Positions 1 through 7,014 of a DNA stretch of 9,279 bases are shown in pieces. The notes below the pieces were generated by a model, which saw nothing but the letters and a program-made list of their open reading frames with translations, did no database searches and was not told the DNA's origin. This DNA is from Candidatus Saccharicenans sp. GTDB lineage: Bacteria > Acidobacteriota > Aminicenantia > Aminicenantales > Saccharicenantaceae. The stretch lies in assembly GCA_024653405.1 (NCBI GenBank), contig JANLGB010000036.1, forward strand, positions 1-9,279, read 5' to 3'. The position numbers and the translations under genes are program-made. Every line of letters begins with the position of its first letter. Position 1 is the stretch's first letter.

Positions 1-2113
1 CGCCGGCCGTGCGGGCAACGGCGACCTGGTAGTGGTGGGCCACAAGGTAGCGCTGGAACAGCTCCAACACATCCTCGTTATCGTCCACCACCAGCACCCG
101 CAGCCCGTGAACGGCGCTAAGGGTGACTGGAACGGCGGCCGGCCTCCGCCGCGGGGTGAGTCCCAGCCGGACGGTGAAATGGAAGGTGCTGCCACAGCCG
201 ACTTCGCTCTCGGCCCAGATACGGCCGCCCATCAGGCTGACCAGCTGGGAGGTAATGGCTAGACCCAGGCCGGTGCCTCCATACTTGCGGCTGAAGGAAG
301 CGTCGGCCTGGACGAAGGGCTGGAAGATGCTCTCCAGCTTATCCCGGGGTATGCCGATACCGGTGTCGCGCACCTGGAAATGCAAAGTAATATCCTGGGT
401 CGTTCTGGATTCTTCCCGCACCTCTACCGCCACCTCACCCCTCTCGGTGAATTTGATGGCGTTGCTGACCAGGTTAAGCAGCACCTGGCGCAGGCGACTG
501 GTGTCGCCTATGACCGATTCCGGCAGGGAAGGGGGGACATGGCAGAGGAGTTCAAGTCCTTTCTGGTGAGCCGGTAGGGCCAGGGTGGAAACGATTTCGG
601 TGATGGAGTTGTGCAGGTTGAATTCAGCCGGCACCAGCTCGATCATCCGGGCTTCAATTTTGGAAAAATCCAGGATGTCATTGAGGATGGTCAGCAGGGA
701 CTCGGCCGAAGCCCGGGCAGCCTTCAGGAATTGGAGCTGTTCTTCAGTCAGCTCTGTCTGCAGGGTCAATTCAATCATGCCGATGATGCCGTTCATCGGG
801 GTCCTGATTTCGTGACTCATGTTGGCCAGGAATTCGCTCTTGGCCCGGCTGGCGGCCAGGGCTTCCTCCCTGGATATCCTTAACTCTTCCTCTATTTTCT
901 TAAGATTGGAAATATCGGTGATGACCGAAACCACCCCGCCAAATTTCTTTTGGTCAAAGATGGAGTGGGCATGGATCAGGACCGGGATCAGGCGGCCATC
1001 CCGAGTTTTCAACCTGGCTTCATAACGTTCGCGGGTCCGCGATTGACGCGACCGCGATTTTCGCTGGACCTGTTCTAACTGGTCTTGGGGGATAAATATA
1101 CTCCAGTGCTTTCCCAGGAGTTCTCCCGGCTTATAGGCCAGCATTTGTTCCAGGGCCGGGTTGACGTAGGTAATGATGCCGCGGGCATTTTCCACCACCA
1201 CGCCCTCGGCCAGGCTGGTCAGAATTTTTTCCTGGAACTGTTGCAGTTTTTTAAGCTCGGTTTCCACCCGCCGCTTTTCTTTTTCTTTGCGGATGGAATA
1301 AAGGGCAAAGCCCAGGTCGCCGGCTATTTCTTCCAGCAGTTTAATTTCGCCCGCCTGGTCAAAGATGTCCCGGGGATAGCCGACCTGCATGGCTCCAAAA
1401 ACTTCCCGGTTGTGCTCGAGCAGGAAAGTTACCGCCCAGCCGCCCTTCCGGTAAGGGCATTTCTGGCAGACCGGGCTCTTGTTGACGTCGGGGATGAAAA
1501 GAGCCCGCTGACTTTTTAAGACCCGCTCCAGGCAGGGAGTGGAACGGCGCCGGGGCTGACCATCCTGGCTGCCCAGGACTTTGACCGGCTGCAGCCGGTC
1601 ATCCACCATGACCATCCGCACCAGCCCGTATTTCCCGTTTTCCTTCAGGCTGCGGGCGGCCCGGTTCAGGAGTTCTTCTGGTTTTTTGACCTGGATGATC
1701 ATCTGGTTGATATCGCTGATGGCCCGGAGCAACTTGTTGGTATGGGCCAGCATCTTGTCCTTGTGGAGGAGTTCGCTTATGTCCTTGTAGACAGCCACGG
1801 CCCCGATGAGGAAGTTCTTGTAAACCACGGGCGAGGCCGAAATGCTGACGCTGACCGGCTTTCCGTCCTTTCTGTACCTGGTGGCAATAAAATTGGAAAC
1901 CCGACGGTTCAAGATGTTCCTGGTAATTTTCTTGGCTTCTTTTTCTTCAGGACCGCCGATCAGTTCATCTATCTGCCGGCCTATGGCCTCCTTTCGGCGG
2001 TAGCCGAACATCTCCTCAGCCCCTGGGTTCCAGATGATGACCTGGCCCCTGGAATCAACGGCCACCACGGCGTCACTGATGCTGTCGATGAGGGTCTGAA
2101 GATGCAGCTCCAT
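1..2113 (-). CDS. Hybrid sensor histidine kinase (PAS-GAF-PAS-HisKA-HATPase-receiver), 3' end outside window
   Basis: A cytoplasmic two-component kinase that should autophosphorylate on His and pass phosphate to its own receiver. The reading frame stays open for 704 codons and leaves the window at base 1. Visible domains in order: PAS (about residues 1-115), GAF (about 125-285), second PAS (about 290-405), HisKA with the H-box SEFLANMSHEIRTP (phosphoacceptor His434), then HATPase_c with the N-box (LRQVLLNLVSNAIKF), G1 (DTGIGIP) and G2 (KYGGTGLGL), and the start of a receiver (LRVLVVDDNED, acidic pair Asp677/Asp678). The receiver's phosphoacceptor Asp lies beyond the edge. No transmembrane segment or signal peptide is seen, so the sensing is probably intracellular, through PAS/GAF. 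The GAF carries a CxxC pair (Cys216, Cys219). The ATG start is fixed by AAGGAGG 7 bases upstream. It lies downstream of and co-directional with the YhhN gene. The family call is firm; the signal and the output partner are unknown. Confidence 0.95.
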   Translation of the reverse strand, partial: MELHLQTLIDSISDAVVAVDSRGQVIIWNPGAEEMFGYRRKEAIGRQIDELIGGPEEKEAKKITRNILNRRVSNFIATRYRKDGKPVSVSISASPVVYKNFLIGAVAVYKDISELLHKDKMLAHTNKLLRAISDINQMIIQVKKPEELLNRAARSLKENGKYGLVRMVMVDDRLQPVKVLGSQDGQPRRRSTPCLERVLKSQRALFIPDVNKSPVCQKCPYRKGGWAVTFLLEHNREVFGAMQVGYPRDIFDQAGEIKLLEEIAGDLGFALYSIRKEKEKRRVETELKKLQQFQEKILTSLAEGVVVENARGIITYVNPALEQMLAYKPGELLGKHWSIFIPQDQLEQVQRKSRSRQSRTRERYEARLKTRDGRLIPVLIHAHSIFDQKKFGGVVSVITDISNLKKIEEELRISREEALAASRAKSEFLANMSHEIRTPMNGIIGMIELTLQTELTEEQLQFLKAARASAESLLTILNDILDFSKIEARMIELVPAEFNLHNSITEIVSTLALPAHQKGLELLCHVPPSLPESVIGDTSRLRQVLLNLVSNAIKFTERGEVAVEVREESRTTQDITLHFQVRDTGIGIPRDKLESIFQPFVQADASFSRKYGGTGLGLAITSQLVSLMGGRIWAESEVGCGSTFHFTVRLGLTPRRRPAAVPVTLSAVHGLRVLVVDDNEDVLELFQRYLVAHHYQVAVARTAG

Positions 2114-2119
2114 AGACGG

Positions 2120-2126
2120 CCTCCTT
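2120..2126 (-). promoter_or_regulatory. Strong ribosome binding site of the hybrid kinase
   Basis: On the minus strand AAGGAGG stands 7 bases before the ATG at 2113, a near-perfect anti-16S match. It decides the kinase start: the N-terminal PAS domain begins directly at the first Met, with no leader. Confidence 0.75.
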
Positions 2127-2154
2127 GTTAGCGATAATTTAATAATTTTCCCCG

Positions 2155-2182
2155 AAAAAAATCAATCGCCGCTGCGGGTGAT
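2155..2182 (-). terminator. Possible weak intrinsic terminator after the YhhN gene
   Basis: Read on the minus strand, about 25 bases after the YhhN stop, ATCA and TGAT arms enclose a short CGC/GCG stem (2161-2182), followed directly by seven T residues. The stem is short and interrupted by a 2x2 internal loop, so termination may be partial and the kinase may still be co-transcribed. The same AT-rich stretch up to 2140 could instead contribute to a kinase promoter. Confidence 0.35.
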
Positions 2183-2206
2183 TTCAGCTAACCCGGAAAG
2201 GTTGCC

Positions 2207-2839
2207 TTAAACCGACAGGGTAAGAAGCAGCAGGGCAGAATAGAAGGTGGAAAGAATTATGGCCTGGGCCGACCTGAAAGGCCGGCGGTAGCGGTTGATG
2301 GCCAGGACCGAGTCGGAAATCAGGAACAGAAAGCTCCCGGCCGCGGCCAGCCAGGGGCCTAGCCCGGGAAGCTGGTGGGGTTGCTCCAGACCGACCCGGG
2401 TCATGGTTAGAAGGACCAGAAGGTAAAACAGTGCCGGCACCCGCTCTCGCTTGAGCCCCGGCCAGATGAGGAACAAGACTGTGGCTGCCAGCCCGGCCAG
2501 GGGAATCACTGGCCAGCTCAGGAATTCCCGGGTGACCCGGCTGTAAAAAGCAACGGTGAAGACGGCCAGGGCGCCCAGGAAAAAGGCCAGGCCGGTAAGA
2601 AATCGTTTCTTTTTTAGCATCATCATCACCTCGCCCAGCAGGCACAGAATCAGACCGGCCGCTACGGCGTTCCGGTAAAAGGAAGAAGGCCGGGTTTCCA
2701 GCAGCAGGCCGATCATCAGGATAATGGTGAACGGCCGGAAGAAGTGGGCCAGCAGCCTCTGCTGCCGCTGGTCGGTGATGATGGCGGCCGTGGCTGACAC
2801 CAGTATGGAAAAAACGAAAGCAGCACTCTTAAGGTCCAT
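2207..2839 (-). CDS. YhhN/TMEM86-family integral membrane protein (putative lysoplasmalogenase-like)
   Basis: A 210-residue, very hydrophobic protein with roughly seven to eight predicted membrane segments, the length and layout typical of YhhN. Characterised members (human TMEM86A/B, Legionella YhhN) hydrolyse the vinyl-ether bond of lysoplasmalogens. Family-like blocks visible are RPFTIILM (residues 35-42, usually KPxTT), LLGEVMMML (67-75, usually with GD), FLTGLAFFLGA (80-90) and the C-terminal LISDSVLAINRYRRPF (173-188), the best match, with Asp176. The Asp of the GD block is Glu70 here, and the usual His in the following helix (FxxaHxxY) is not seen. The substrate is therefore uncertain. 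The start is chosen from GGAGG 7 bases upstream of the ATG. It is transcribed divergently from the NYN gene and lies upstream of the hybrid kinase. The family call is fairly sure; the enzymatic role is inferred. Confidence 0.8.
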   Translation of the reverse strand: MDLKSAAFVFSILVSATAAIITDQRQQRLLAHFFRPFTIILMIGLLLETRPSSFYRNAVAAGLILCLLGEVMMMLKKKRFLTGLAFFLGALAVFTVAFYSRVTREFLSWPVIPLAGLAATVLFLIWPGLKRERVPALFYLLVLLTMTRVGLEQPHQLPGLGPWLAAAGSFLFLISDSVLAINRYRRPFRSAQAIILSTFYSALLLLTLSV

Positions 2840-2898
2840 GACCTGGCCTCCACCGGCCCGGGTTCCAGGCTGAGGCGACCGGGCTCGGCAAATCTCTT

Positions 2899-2933
2899 TT
2901 GATAATTTTATCCAAGGTATGCAATAATATAAA
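2899..2933. promoter_or_regulatory. Overlapping divergent candidate promoters
   Basis: The 141-base gap between two divergent genes turns sharply AT-rich here. On the plus strand, TTGATA (2899-2904) and AATAAT (2923-2928), 18 bases apart, each match the sigma-70 consensus at 5 of 6. On the minus strand, TTTATA (plus bases 2928-2933) and TAAAAT (plus bases 2905-2910), 17 bases apart, match at 4 and 5 of 6. The two would occupy nearly the same DNA and could compete for polymerase. This is by eye only; AT-rich DNA gives chance matches. Confidence 0.4.
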
Positions 2934-2980
2934 CAGGGAATTTTATAAGATTTGCTTAAATACTTTTATCTGGAGCTAAA

Positions 2981-3739
2981 ATGATAGAAAGCATAACCGA
3001 AGAAAGAAGTCGCAAGATCGCCCTGCTGATAGACGGCGATAATGCCCAGCCGTCCCTGATTGGCGACATCCTGGCCGAGGTGGGTAAGTATGGCCTGATT
3101 ACCATCAGGAGAATTTACGGAGACTGGACTACGGTCAACATGGCCGGCTGGAAGAAGGCCCTGCACGAAAATGCCATCCAGCCGGTACAGCAGTTCCGCT
3201 ACACCGTCGGCAAGAATGCTACCGACAGCGCTCTGATCATCGATGCCATGGACATCCTGCACAGCCGGCTGGTGGACGGTTTCTGCATCGTCTCCAGCGA
3301 CTCCGACTACACCCGGCTGGCCACCAGGATCCGGGAAGCGGGGTTCTTCGTCATGGGTATCGGCAAGCGGTCCACCCCCAAGGCCTTCGTCAATGCCTGT
3401 AACGTTTTTATCTACACCGAAAACCTGGGGCCGAGGGAAAGAGAAAGGGAAAGAAAGAGAAAGACCGGGACGGAAAAGGCGGCCGAAGAGCATAAGCCCC
3501 GTGGTTATGATCCCCTGCCCCTGCTGAAGGCGGCGGTGGATATGGCTACTGATGAAGATGGCTGGGCCAAGCTCAGCACCATCGGCTTTTACCTGAGGCA
3601 GCTGGACCCGGGCTTTGACCCCCGAACCTACGGGTTCCGCCAGCTTTCCCAGCTGTTCAAGGCCTTCCCCGATGTTTTTGAGCTGCGCTTTGAGAATGAG
3701 CGGGGTTTGACCAGGATCTGGGTGAAAATCAAAGAATGA
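2981..3739 (+). CDS. NYN-domain (PIN-like) putative ribonuclease with C-terminal LOTUS/OST-HTH domain
   Basis: A 252-residue protein. The N-terminal NYN domain (about residues 10-148) is a PIN-like metal-dependent nuclease fold. It shows the expected acidic residues: Asp18 and Asp20 in LLIDGDNAQ, Asp82 in NATDSALIIDAMDI, and Asp107 and Asp109 in VSSDSDYTRLA. The block GIGKRSTPKAFVNACNVFI closes the fold. A highly charged Arg/Glu/Lys linker (152-172) leads to a C-terminal domain (about 175-252, from YDPLPLL to IWVKI) that reads as a LOTUS/OST-HTH module, a winged-helix fold associated with RNA or RNP binding. By family this is probably an RNA-processing or RNA-degrading enzyme, but the target is unknown. 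The ATG at 2981 has GGAG 5 bases upstream. Its stop overlaps the ATG of the alkyltransferase gene, suggesting translational coupling. The domain call is firm; the activity is inferred. Confidence 0.88.
   Translation: MIESITEERSRKIALLIDGDNAQPSLIGDILAEVGKYGLITIRRIYGDWTTVNMAGWKKALHENAIQPVQQFRYTVGKNATDSALIIDAMDILHSRLVDGFCIVSSDSDYTRLATRIREAGFFVMGIGKRSTPKAFVNACNVFIYTENLGPRERERERKRKTGTEKAAEEHKPRGYDPLPLLKAAVDMATDEDGWAKLSTIGFYLRQLDPGFDPRTYGFRQLSQLFKAFPDVFELRFENERGLTRIWVKIKE
3433..3464 (+). repeat. Polypurine, mirror-symmetric low-complexity tract inside the NYN-LOTUS gene
   Basis: Thirty-two consecutive purines encode most of the Arg/Glu/Lys linker between the NYN and LOTUS domains. The 15 bases 3435-3449 (GGGAAAGAGAAAGGG) form a perfect mirror repeat, and GAAAGAGAAAG recurs further on. 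Probably just biased codons for a charged linker; slippage or an unusual DNA structure is only a possibility. Confidence 0.6.
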
Positions 3740-4257
3740 ACCGGACGACCGGAAAGTCCATGGAGCTATATTACCATTCTCCTATAGGAATAATAGAGAT
3801 AAGAGGGGGAGTCGGGGGAGTGGAAGCCTGTACTTTCCTCCGGGGGAAAAAGAGCCCGGGCTTGAAGCCGGCCGAACCAACAGCCCGGTTGAAAGCGGCC
3901 CCGGCTGCTCTCCAGGAAGCTTACCGGCAGCTGGCCGAGTATTTTGAAGGCCGGAGACAGAAGTTTTCGGTCAAGCTCAACCTGGGCGGTACACCCTTTC
4001 AGAAGAAAGTCTGGGCCCGGTTGCGTCAGATTCCCTTCGGCCAGACCAGAAGTTACGGCCAGGTGGCCAGGGCCTGCGGCCGGCCCGGGGCAGCCCGGGC
4101 GGTAGGGGGAGCCAATAACAGAAATCCGGTGGTGATTTTCATCCCCTGCCACCGGGTGATCGGTTCCGACGGCCGCCTGACCGGTTTCGGCGGCGGTCTC
4201 TGGAGAAAGAAATGGCTGCTGGAGCATGAGAGAAAAGTTCTTGCTGCCGGCGCTTAA
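3736..4257 (+). CDS. ogt: Methylated-DNA--[protein]-cysteine S-methyltransferase (O6-alkylguanine-DNA alkyltransferase)
   Basis: A suicide repair protein that transfers the alkyl group from O6-alkylguanine in DNA to its own cysteine. From the first ATG it has 173 residues. The active-site motif IPCHRVIG places the acceptor at Cys138. The helix-turn-helix segment is seen as FQKKVWARLRQIPFGQTRSY, and RAVGGANNRNPV contains the expected Arg finger (Arg121). It has no Ada-type N-terminal zinc domain, so it is a plain Ogt/MGMT and not an adaptive-response regulator. The first ATG overlaps the NYN stop as ATGA. An internal ATG at 3760, giving the typical beginning MELYYHSPIG and preceded closely by GGAAAG, is an equally credible start that would remove eight residues. 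The family is certain; the start is uncertain. Confidence 0.94.
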   Translation: MNRTTGKSMELYYHSPIGIIEIRGGVGGVEACTFLRGKKSPGLKPAEPTARLKAAPAALQEAYRQLAEYFEGRRQKFSVKLNLGGTPFQKKVWARLRQIPFGQTRSYGQVARACGRPGAARAVGGANNRNPVVIFIPCHRVIGSDGRLTGFGGGLWRKKWLLEHERKVLAAGA

Positions 4258-4269
4258 AGTCAGTATATA
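4241..4269 (+). promoter_or_regulatory. Weak candidate promoter before the acyl-CoA synthetase
   Basis: TTGCTG (4241-4246), inside the end of ogt, and TATATA (4264-4269), 17 bases apart, precede the synthetase. Matches to sigma-70 are only 3 and 4 of 6. The 55-base gap leaves room for a promoter, but readthrough from the NYN-ogt unit is equally possible. Confidence 0.2.
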
Positions 4270-4312
4270 GATAAACTTAAGGTGCGAAAAAAAGCGAGAA
4301 AGGAGAGAAGGT

Positions 4313-6091
4313 ATGATTGACACTCTGGCCAAAGTCTTCTTGAACACCGAAAAGACTTACCAGAAAGAAGCCCTGATGCTGGTTAAGAGAGAAGGGCAGT
4401 ACCGTCCGATTTCCACGGCCGAATTCTCCGAGCGGGTCAGGAATATCTCGGCCGGCCTTCGGGTCCTGGGCTTAAAGAGGGAAGACAAATTGATCATCCT
4501 GTCCGAAAACCGGCCGGAATGGGTGATGGTGGACCTGGCAGCCATCTGCCTGGGCGCGGTTACCGTGCCGATCTATACTTCGCTCACCCCGCAGCAGATC
4601 AGGTACATCATCAACGATTCCGAGGCCAGGTTTGTGGTCTGCTCCAACCCGGAGATGTGGGCCAAGCTGGAAGTTATCCAATCCGAATTGCCGCTGGTTG
4701 AAAAATACATAATGATTGAGGAGCCAGCCCCGGCCGGAGTCCTGCCCCTGAAAGAGGTGGAAAAAGAAGGGGAGAAGCTCAACCGAAATAATCCTGAAGA
4801 ATTTGAAAAAATTGCCCTGTCGATCGGCCCGGACGACCTGGCCACCATCATCTATACTTCCGGCACCACCGGAGTGCCCAAGGGAGCCATGCTCAGCCAT
4901 TACAACCTGGTCAGCAACGTTCAGGCCCTGCGCTCGGTGATTGAATTTACCAACAATGATACAGCCCTGAGTTTCCTTCCGCTGTCCCACGTGCTGGAAA
5001 GAATGTGCACTTTCGCCTGGATCTACGTTGGGGCCACGATTGCCTATGCCGAAAGTGTCGACACCGTCGCCCAGAATCTGGTTGAGGCCCGGCCGACCAT
5101 CATGGTCAGCGTTCCCAGGCTGTTTGATAAATTCTATGCTCGGGTGATTGATAATGTTCTGAGCTCTTCCAACCTCAAGAAGAAAATTTTCTTCTGGGCT
5201 CTGAAGGTCGGGCGCAAGTATGCCCAGAAGAAAATAAACAAGGAAAAAATTTCCTTCTGGCTGAAGTTCCGCTATCGGCTGGCTTATAAACTGGTTTTTT
5301 CCAAGATAGTGGAAAAGACCGGCGGCCGGGTCCGGTTTTTCGTTTCCGGCGGGGCCCCGCTGTCCCGCGATATTGCCGAGTTTTTCTACGCCATGGGCAT
5401 TCTGGTGATTGAAGGCTACGGCCTGACCGAGACCTCTCCTGTAATTGCCGTCAACCGGCTGGAAGATTTCCGTTTTGGCGCGGTGGGCAAAATCGTGCCT
5501 GGGGTGGGGGTTAAGATAGCTTCAGACGGTGAAATCTGGGCGCGGGGTCCGAATGTTATGAAGGGTTACTTCAAGAAGGAAGCCGAAACCAGGGAAGCCT
5601 TTGAGGACGGCTGGTTCAAGACCGGAGATATCGGCTACCTGGATAAGGACGGCTATCTGGTTATCACCGACCGCAAGAAGGATATTATCGTTACCGCCGG
5701 CGGGAAAAATGTCGCTCCTCAGCCAATTGAAAACACCCTCAAGACCAGTCCCTACATAGCTAATGCGGTGGTGGTCGGCAACCACCGCAAGTTCGTCTCG
5801 GCCCTGATTGTGCCCGATTTTGACAAGCTGGAAATCTACGCCAGGGAAAATAACATAGCTTTCGCCGACCGCCGGGAGTTGATCGACCGCCCGGAAATCT
5901 ACGAGTTTTTTATGACCGAGATCGACCGCCTGACTCCCCACCTGGCTTCCTACGAAAAAATTAAGAAAATTACCCTGCTGGGCCGCGACTTTGAAATTGA
6001 AGCCGGCGAGATGACCCCGACCCTTAAAGTCAGAAGAAAAATTGTTGAAGATAAATACAAAGAACTGATTGACCGGATGTACCTCGAATAA
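4313..6091 (+). CDS. Long-chain fatty acid--CoA ligase (AMP-forming)
   Basis: A 592-residue member of the ANL (AMP-binding) superfamily, of the COG1022 long-chain type. It activates a fatty acid with ATP to acyl-AMP and then transfers it to CoA, feeding lipid synthesis or beta-oxidation at the membrane. Motifs in order are the phosphate-binding loop YTSGTTGVPKG (181-191), the FLPLSHVLERM block typical of long-chain enzymes, GYGLTETSP (368-376), the ATP-ribose binding FKTGDIGYLDKDG with Asp439, the hinge TDRKKDIIVTAGGKNVAP (Asp453), and the C-terminal catalytic Lys572 in TPTLKVRRK. Length and motif set look complete. The ATG at 4313 has AGGAGAG upstream at normal spacing. It lies 55 bases after ogt. 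The exact chain-length preference, and whether the gene corresponds to E. coli fadD, cannot be told from sequence, so no symbol is given. Confidence 0.95.
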   Translation: MIDTLAKVFLNTEKTYQKEALMLVKREGQYRPISTAEFSERVRNISAGLRVLGLKREDKLIILSENRPEWVMVDLAAICLGAVTVPIYTSLTPQQIRYIINDSEARFVVCSNPEMWAKLEVIQSELPLVEKYIMIEEPAPAGVLPLKEVEKEGEKLNRNNPEEFEKIALSIGPDDLATIIYTSGTTGVPKGAMLSHYNLVSNVQALRSVIEFTNNDTALSFLPLSHVLERMCTFAWIYVGATIAYAESVDTVAQNLVEARPTIMVSVPRLFDKFYARVIDNVLSSSNLKKKIFFWALKVGRKYAQKKINKEKISFWLKFRYRLAYKLVFSKIVEKTGGRVRFFVSGGAPLSRDIAEFFYAMGILVIEGYGLTETSPVIAVNRLEDFRFGAVGKIVPGVGVKIASDGEIWARGPNVMKGYFKKEAETREAFEDGWFKTGDIGYLDKDGYLVITDRKKDIIVTAGGKNVAPQPIENTLKTSPYIANAVVVGNHRKFVSALIVPDFDKLEIYARENNIAFADRRELIDRPEIYEFFMTEIDRLTPHLASYEKIKKITLLGRDFEIEAGEMTPTLKVRRKIVEDKYKELIDRMYLE

Positions 6092-6110
6092 CCGCATCCG
6101 CAGCCGTTAA

Positions 6111-6140
6111 AATTTTCTGTCCCGGCGATGGGAAAAAATT
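6111..6140. repeat. Imperfect inverted repeat in the synthetase-radC gap
   Basis: In the 118 bases between the acyl-CoA synthetase and radC, AATTTT-TCCC and GGGA-AAAATT arms surround a six-base GGCGAT loop, giving about 11 pairs with two single-base bulges. No T tract follows on either strand, so it is not a standard rho-independent terminator. It might be a processing or protein-binding site, or chance. The rest of the gap shows nothing I can name. Confidence 0.3.
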
Positions 6141-6198
6141 CCTTCAGGCTACGTCTTTTTGAATAAGCACTGAACCCGGTATTTCCAATTTCCTGACT

Positions 6199-6202
6199 GG
6201 AG
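6199..6202 (+). promoter_or_regulatory. Ribosome binding site that fixes the radC start
   Basis: GGAG lies 7 bases before the ATG at 6210. The in-frame GTG at 6204 would be only one base from it, too close to be used, so the ATG is preferred. Confidence 0.55.
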
Positions 6203-6209
6203 CGTGGTT

Positions 6210-6956
6210 ATGTCTGAACTGGAACCGATAGTTAAGGCAGCCGATGAAGGGCACCGGCAAAGACTGAGAGAAAAATTCCTGAAGGGTGGCCTGGCCGGCT
6301 TCCTGGATTATGAGATCGTGGAATTACTGCTGACCCTGGGAACGCCGCGCAAGGACTGCCGGGAAGCAGCCCGGCTGGCCCTGAAAGAGTTCCGGTCGTT
6401 CAAGGCGGTCATGGAAGCCGATCCCCTGGAGCTCCAAAAAATCAAGGGCATCGGTCCCAAGAACATCTTCGGCCTGAAGCTGGTGCATGAAGTTGCCCGG
6501 CGTTACCTAAAGGATTGCATAATCAGAAGGCCGGTCTGCAAGTCATCCCGGGAAGTCTTTGATTACCTGTATTACAGCCTGCGCGACCTGAAGATAGAGG
6601 TTTTCAAGGTTCTTTTTCTCAATACCAAGAACCAGATCCTGGAGGAGAAAACCCTGTTTGAGGGAACGGTTGATTCCAGTGCCGTTTATCCCCGAGAAGT
6701 CATCAAGCAGGCCCTGAAATATGAGGCCTCCAGCCTGATTTTTGTCCACAACCATCCTTCCGGCGACCCGGAACCTTCCAGCTGCGACCGGGATATCACC
6801 CGCGACCTGGTCTTTGCCTGCGCCGTGATGCAGATCCGGGTGCTGGACCACATCATTATAGGGAACAACTGCTATTACAGCTTTGCCGACGAGGGCTTGA
6901 TAGAAAAGTACCAGTCTCATTTCTACAGCGTCAATTTCTGCCGCCAGGAGAGCTAA
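6210..6956 (+). CDS. radC: RadC-family JAMM/MPN+ domain protein (UPF0758)
   Basis: A 248-residue protein with the standard RadC layout. An N-terminal UPF0758 segment (GHRQRLREKFLKGG, then LDYEIVELLL) is followed by a helix-hairpin-helix around residues 76-90 (KIKGIGPKNIFGLK) and a C-terminal JAMM metalloprotease-like domain. The metal-binding HNHPSGD motif supplies His180, His182 and Asp186, followed by PEPSSCD, so the zinc site looks intact. The family was named for a presumed DNA repair role, since disputed in E. coli; a nuclease or isopeptidase-like activity has been suggested, and the biochemical function is unsettled. The ATG at 6210 is chosen over the in-frame GTG at 6204 because of GGAG spacing. 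It lies between the acyl-CoA synthetase and fhs, with recA as the second gene downstream. The family call is firm; the function is open. Confidence 0.93.
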   Translation: MSELEPIVKAADEGHRQRLREKFLKGGLAGFLDYEIVELLLTLGTPRKDCREAARLALKEFRSFKAVMEADPLELQKIKGIGPKNIFGLKLVHEVARRYLKDCIIRRPVCKSSREVFDYLYYSLRDLKIEVFKVLFLNTKNQILEEKTLFEGTVDSSAVYPREVIKQALKYEASSLIFVHNHPSGDPEPSSCDRDITRDLVFACAVMQIRVLDHIIIGNNCYYSFADEGLIEKYQSHFYSVNFCRQES

Positions 6957-6998
6957 AAAGTGGTTGCATAGAAAACGAAGTTCTGGTTAAATGCTGGG

Positions 6999-7005
6999 AA
7001 GGAGG
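6999..7005 (+). promoter_or_regulatory. Strong ribosome binding site that fixes the fhs start
   Basis: AAGGAGG ends 9 bases before the ATG at 7015. An in-frame ATG at 6991 lies upstream of it and would put the Shine-Dalgarno inside the coding region, so the downstream ATG is the likely start. Confidence 0.75.
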
Positions 7006-7014
7006 TTTACGCTA

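Noticed and set aside
1085..1519. Plus-strand open frames across 1-2131
   Set aside because: The minus strand encodes a continuous 704-codon kinase with all expected boxes; the plus-strand frames are its shadows.
3766..4347. Minus-strand open frame covering ogt and the following gap
   Set aside because: Overlaps the active-site-bearing alkyltransferase and has no motif of its own; treated as a shadow.
5522..6097. Minus-strand open frame of 191 codons opposite the end of the acyl-CoA synthetase
   Set aside because: No recognisable domain, and the opposite strand carries the conserved hinge and catalytic Lys of the synthetase; an antisense shadow.
6991..7014. Upstream in-frame ATG giving eight extra residues to fhs
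   Set aside because: The AAGGAGG site at 6999-7005 would fall inside the coding region, and the family-like N-terminus starts at the ATG at 7015.
6957..7014. Possible riboswitch or small RNA before fhs
   Set aside because: The gap is only 58 bases, with no stable hairpin or known folate (THF) riboswitch pattern visible; too short for such an element.
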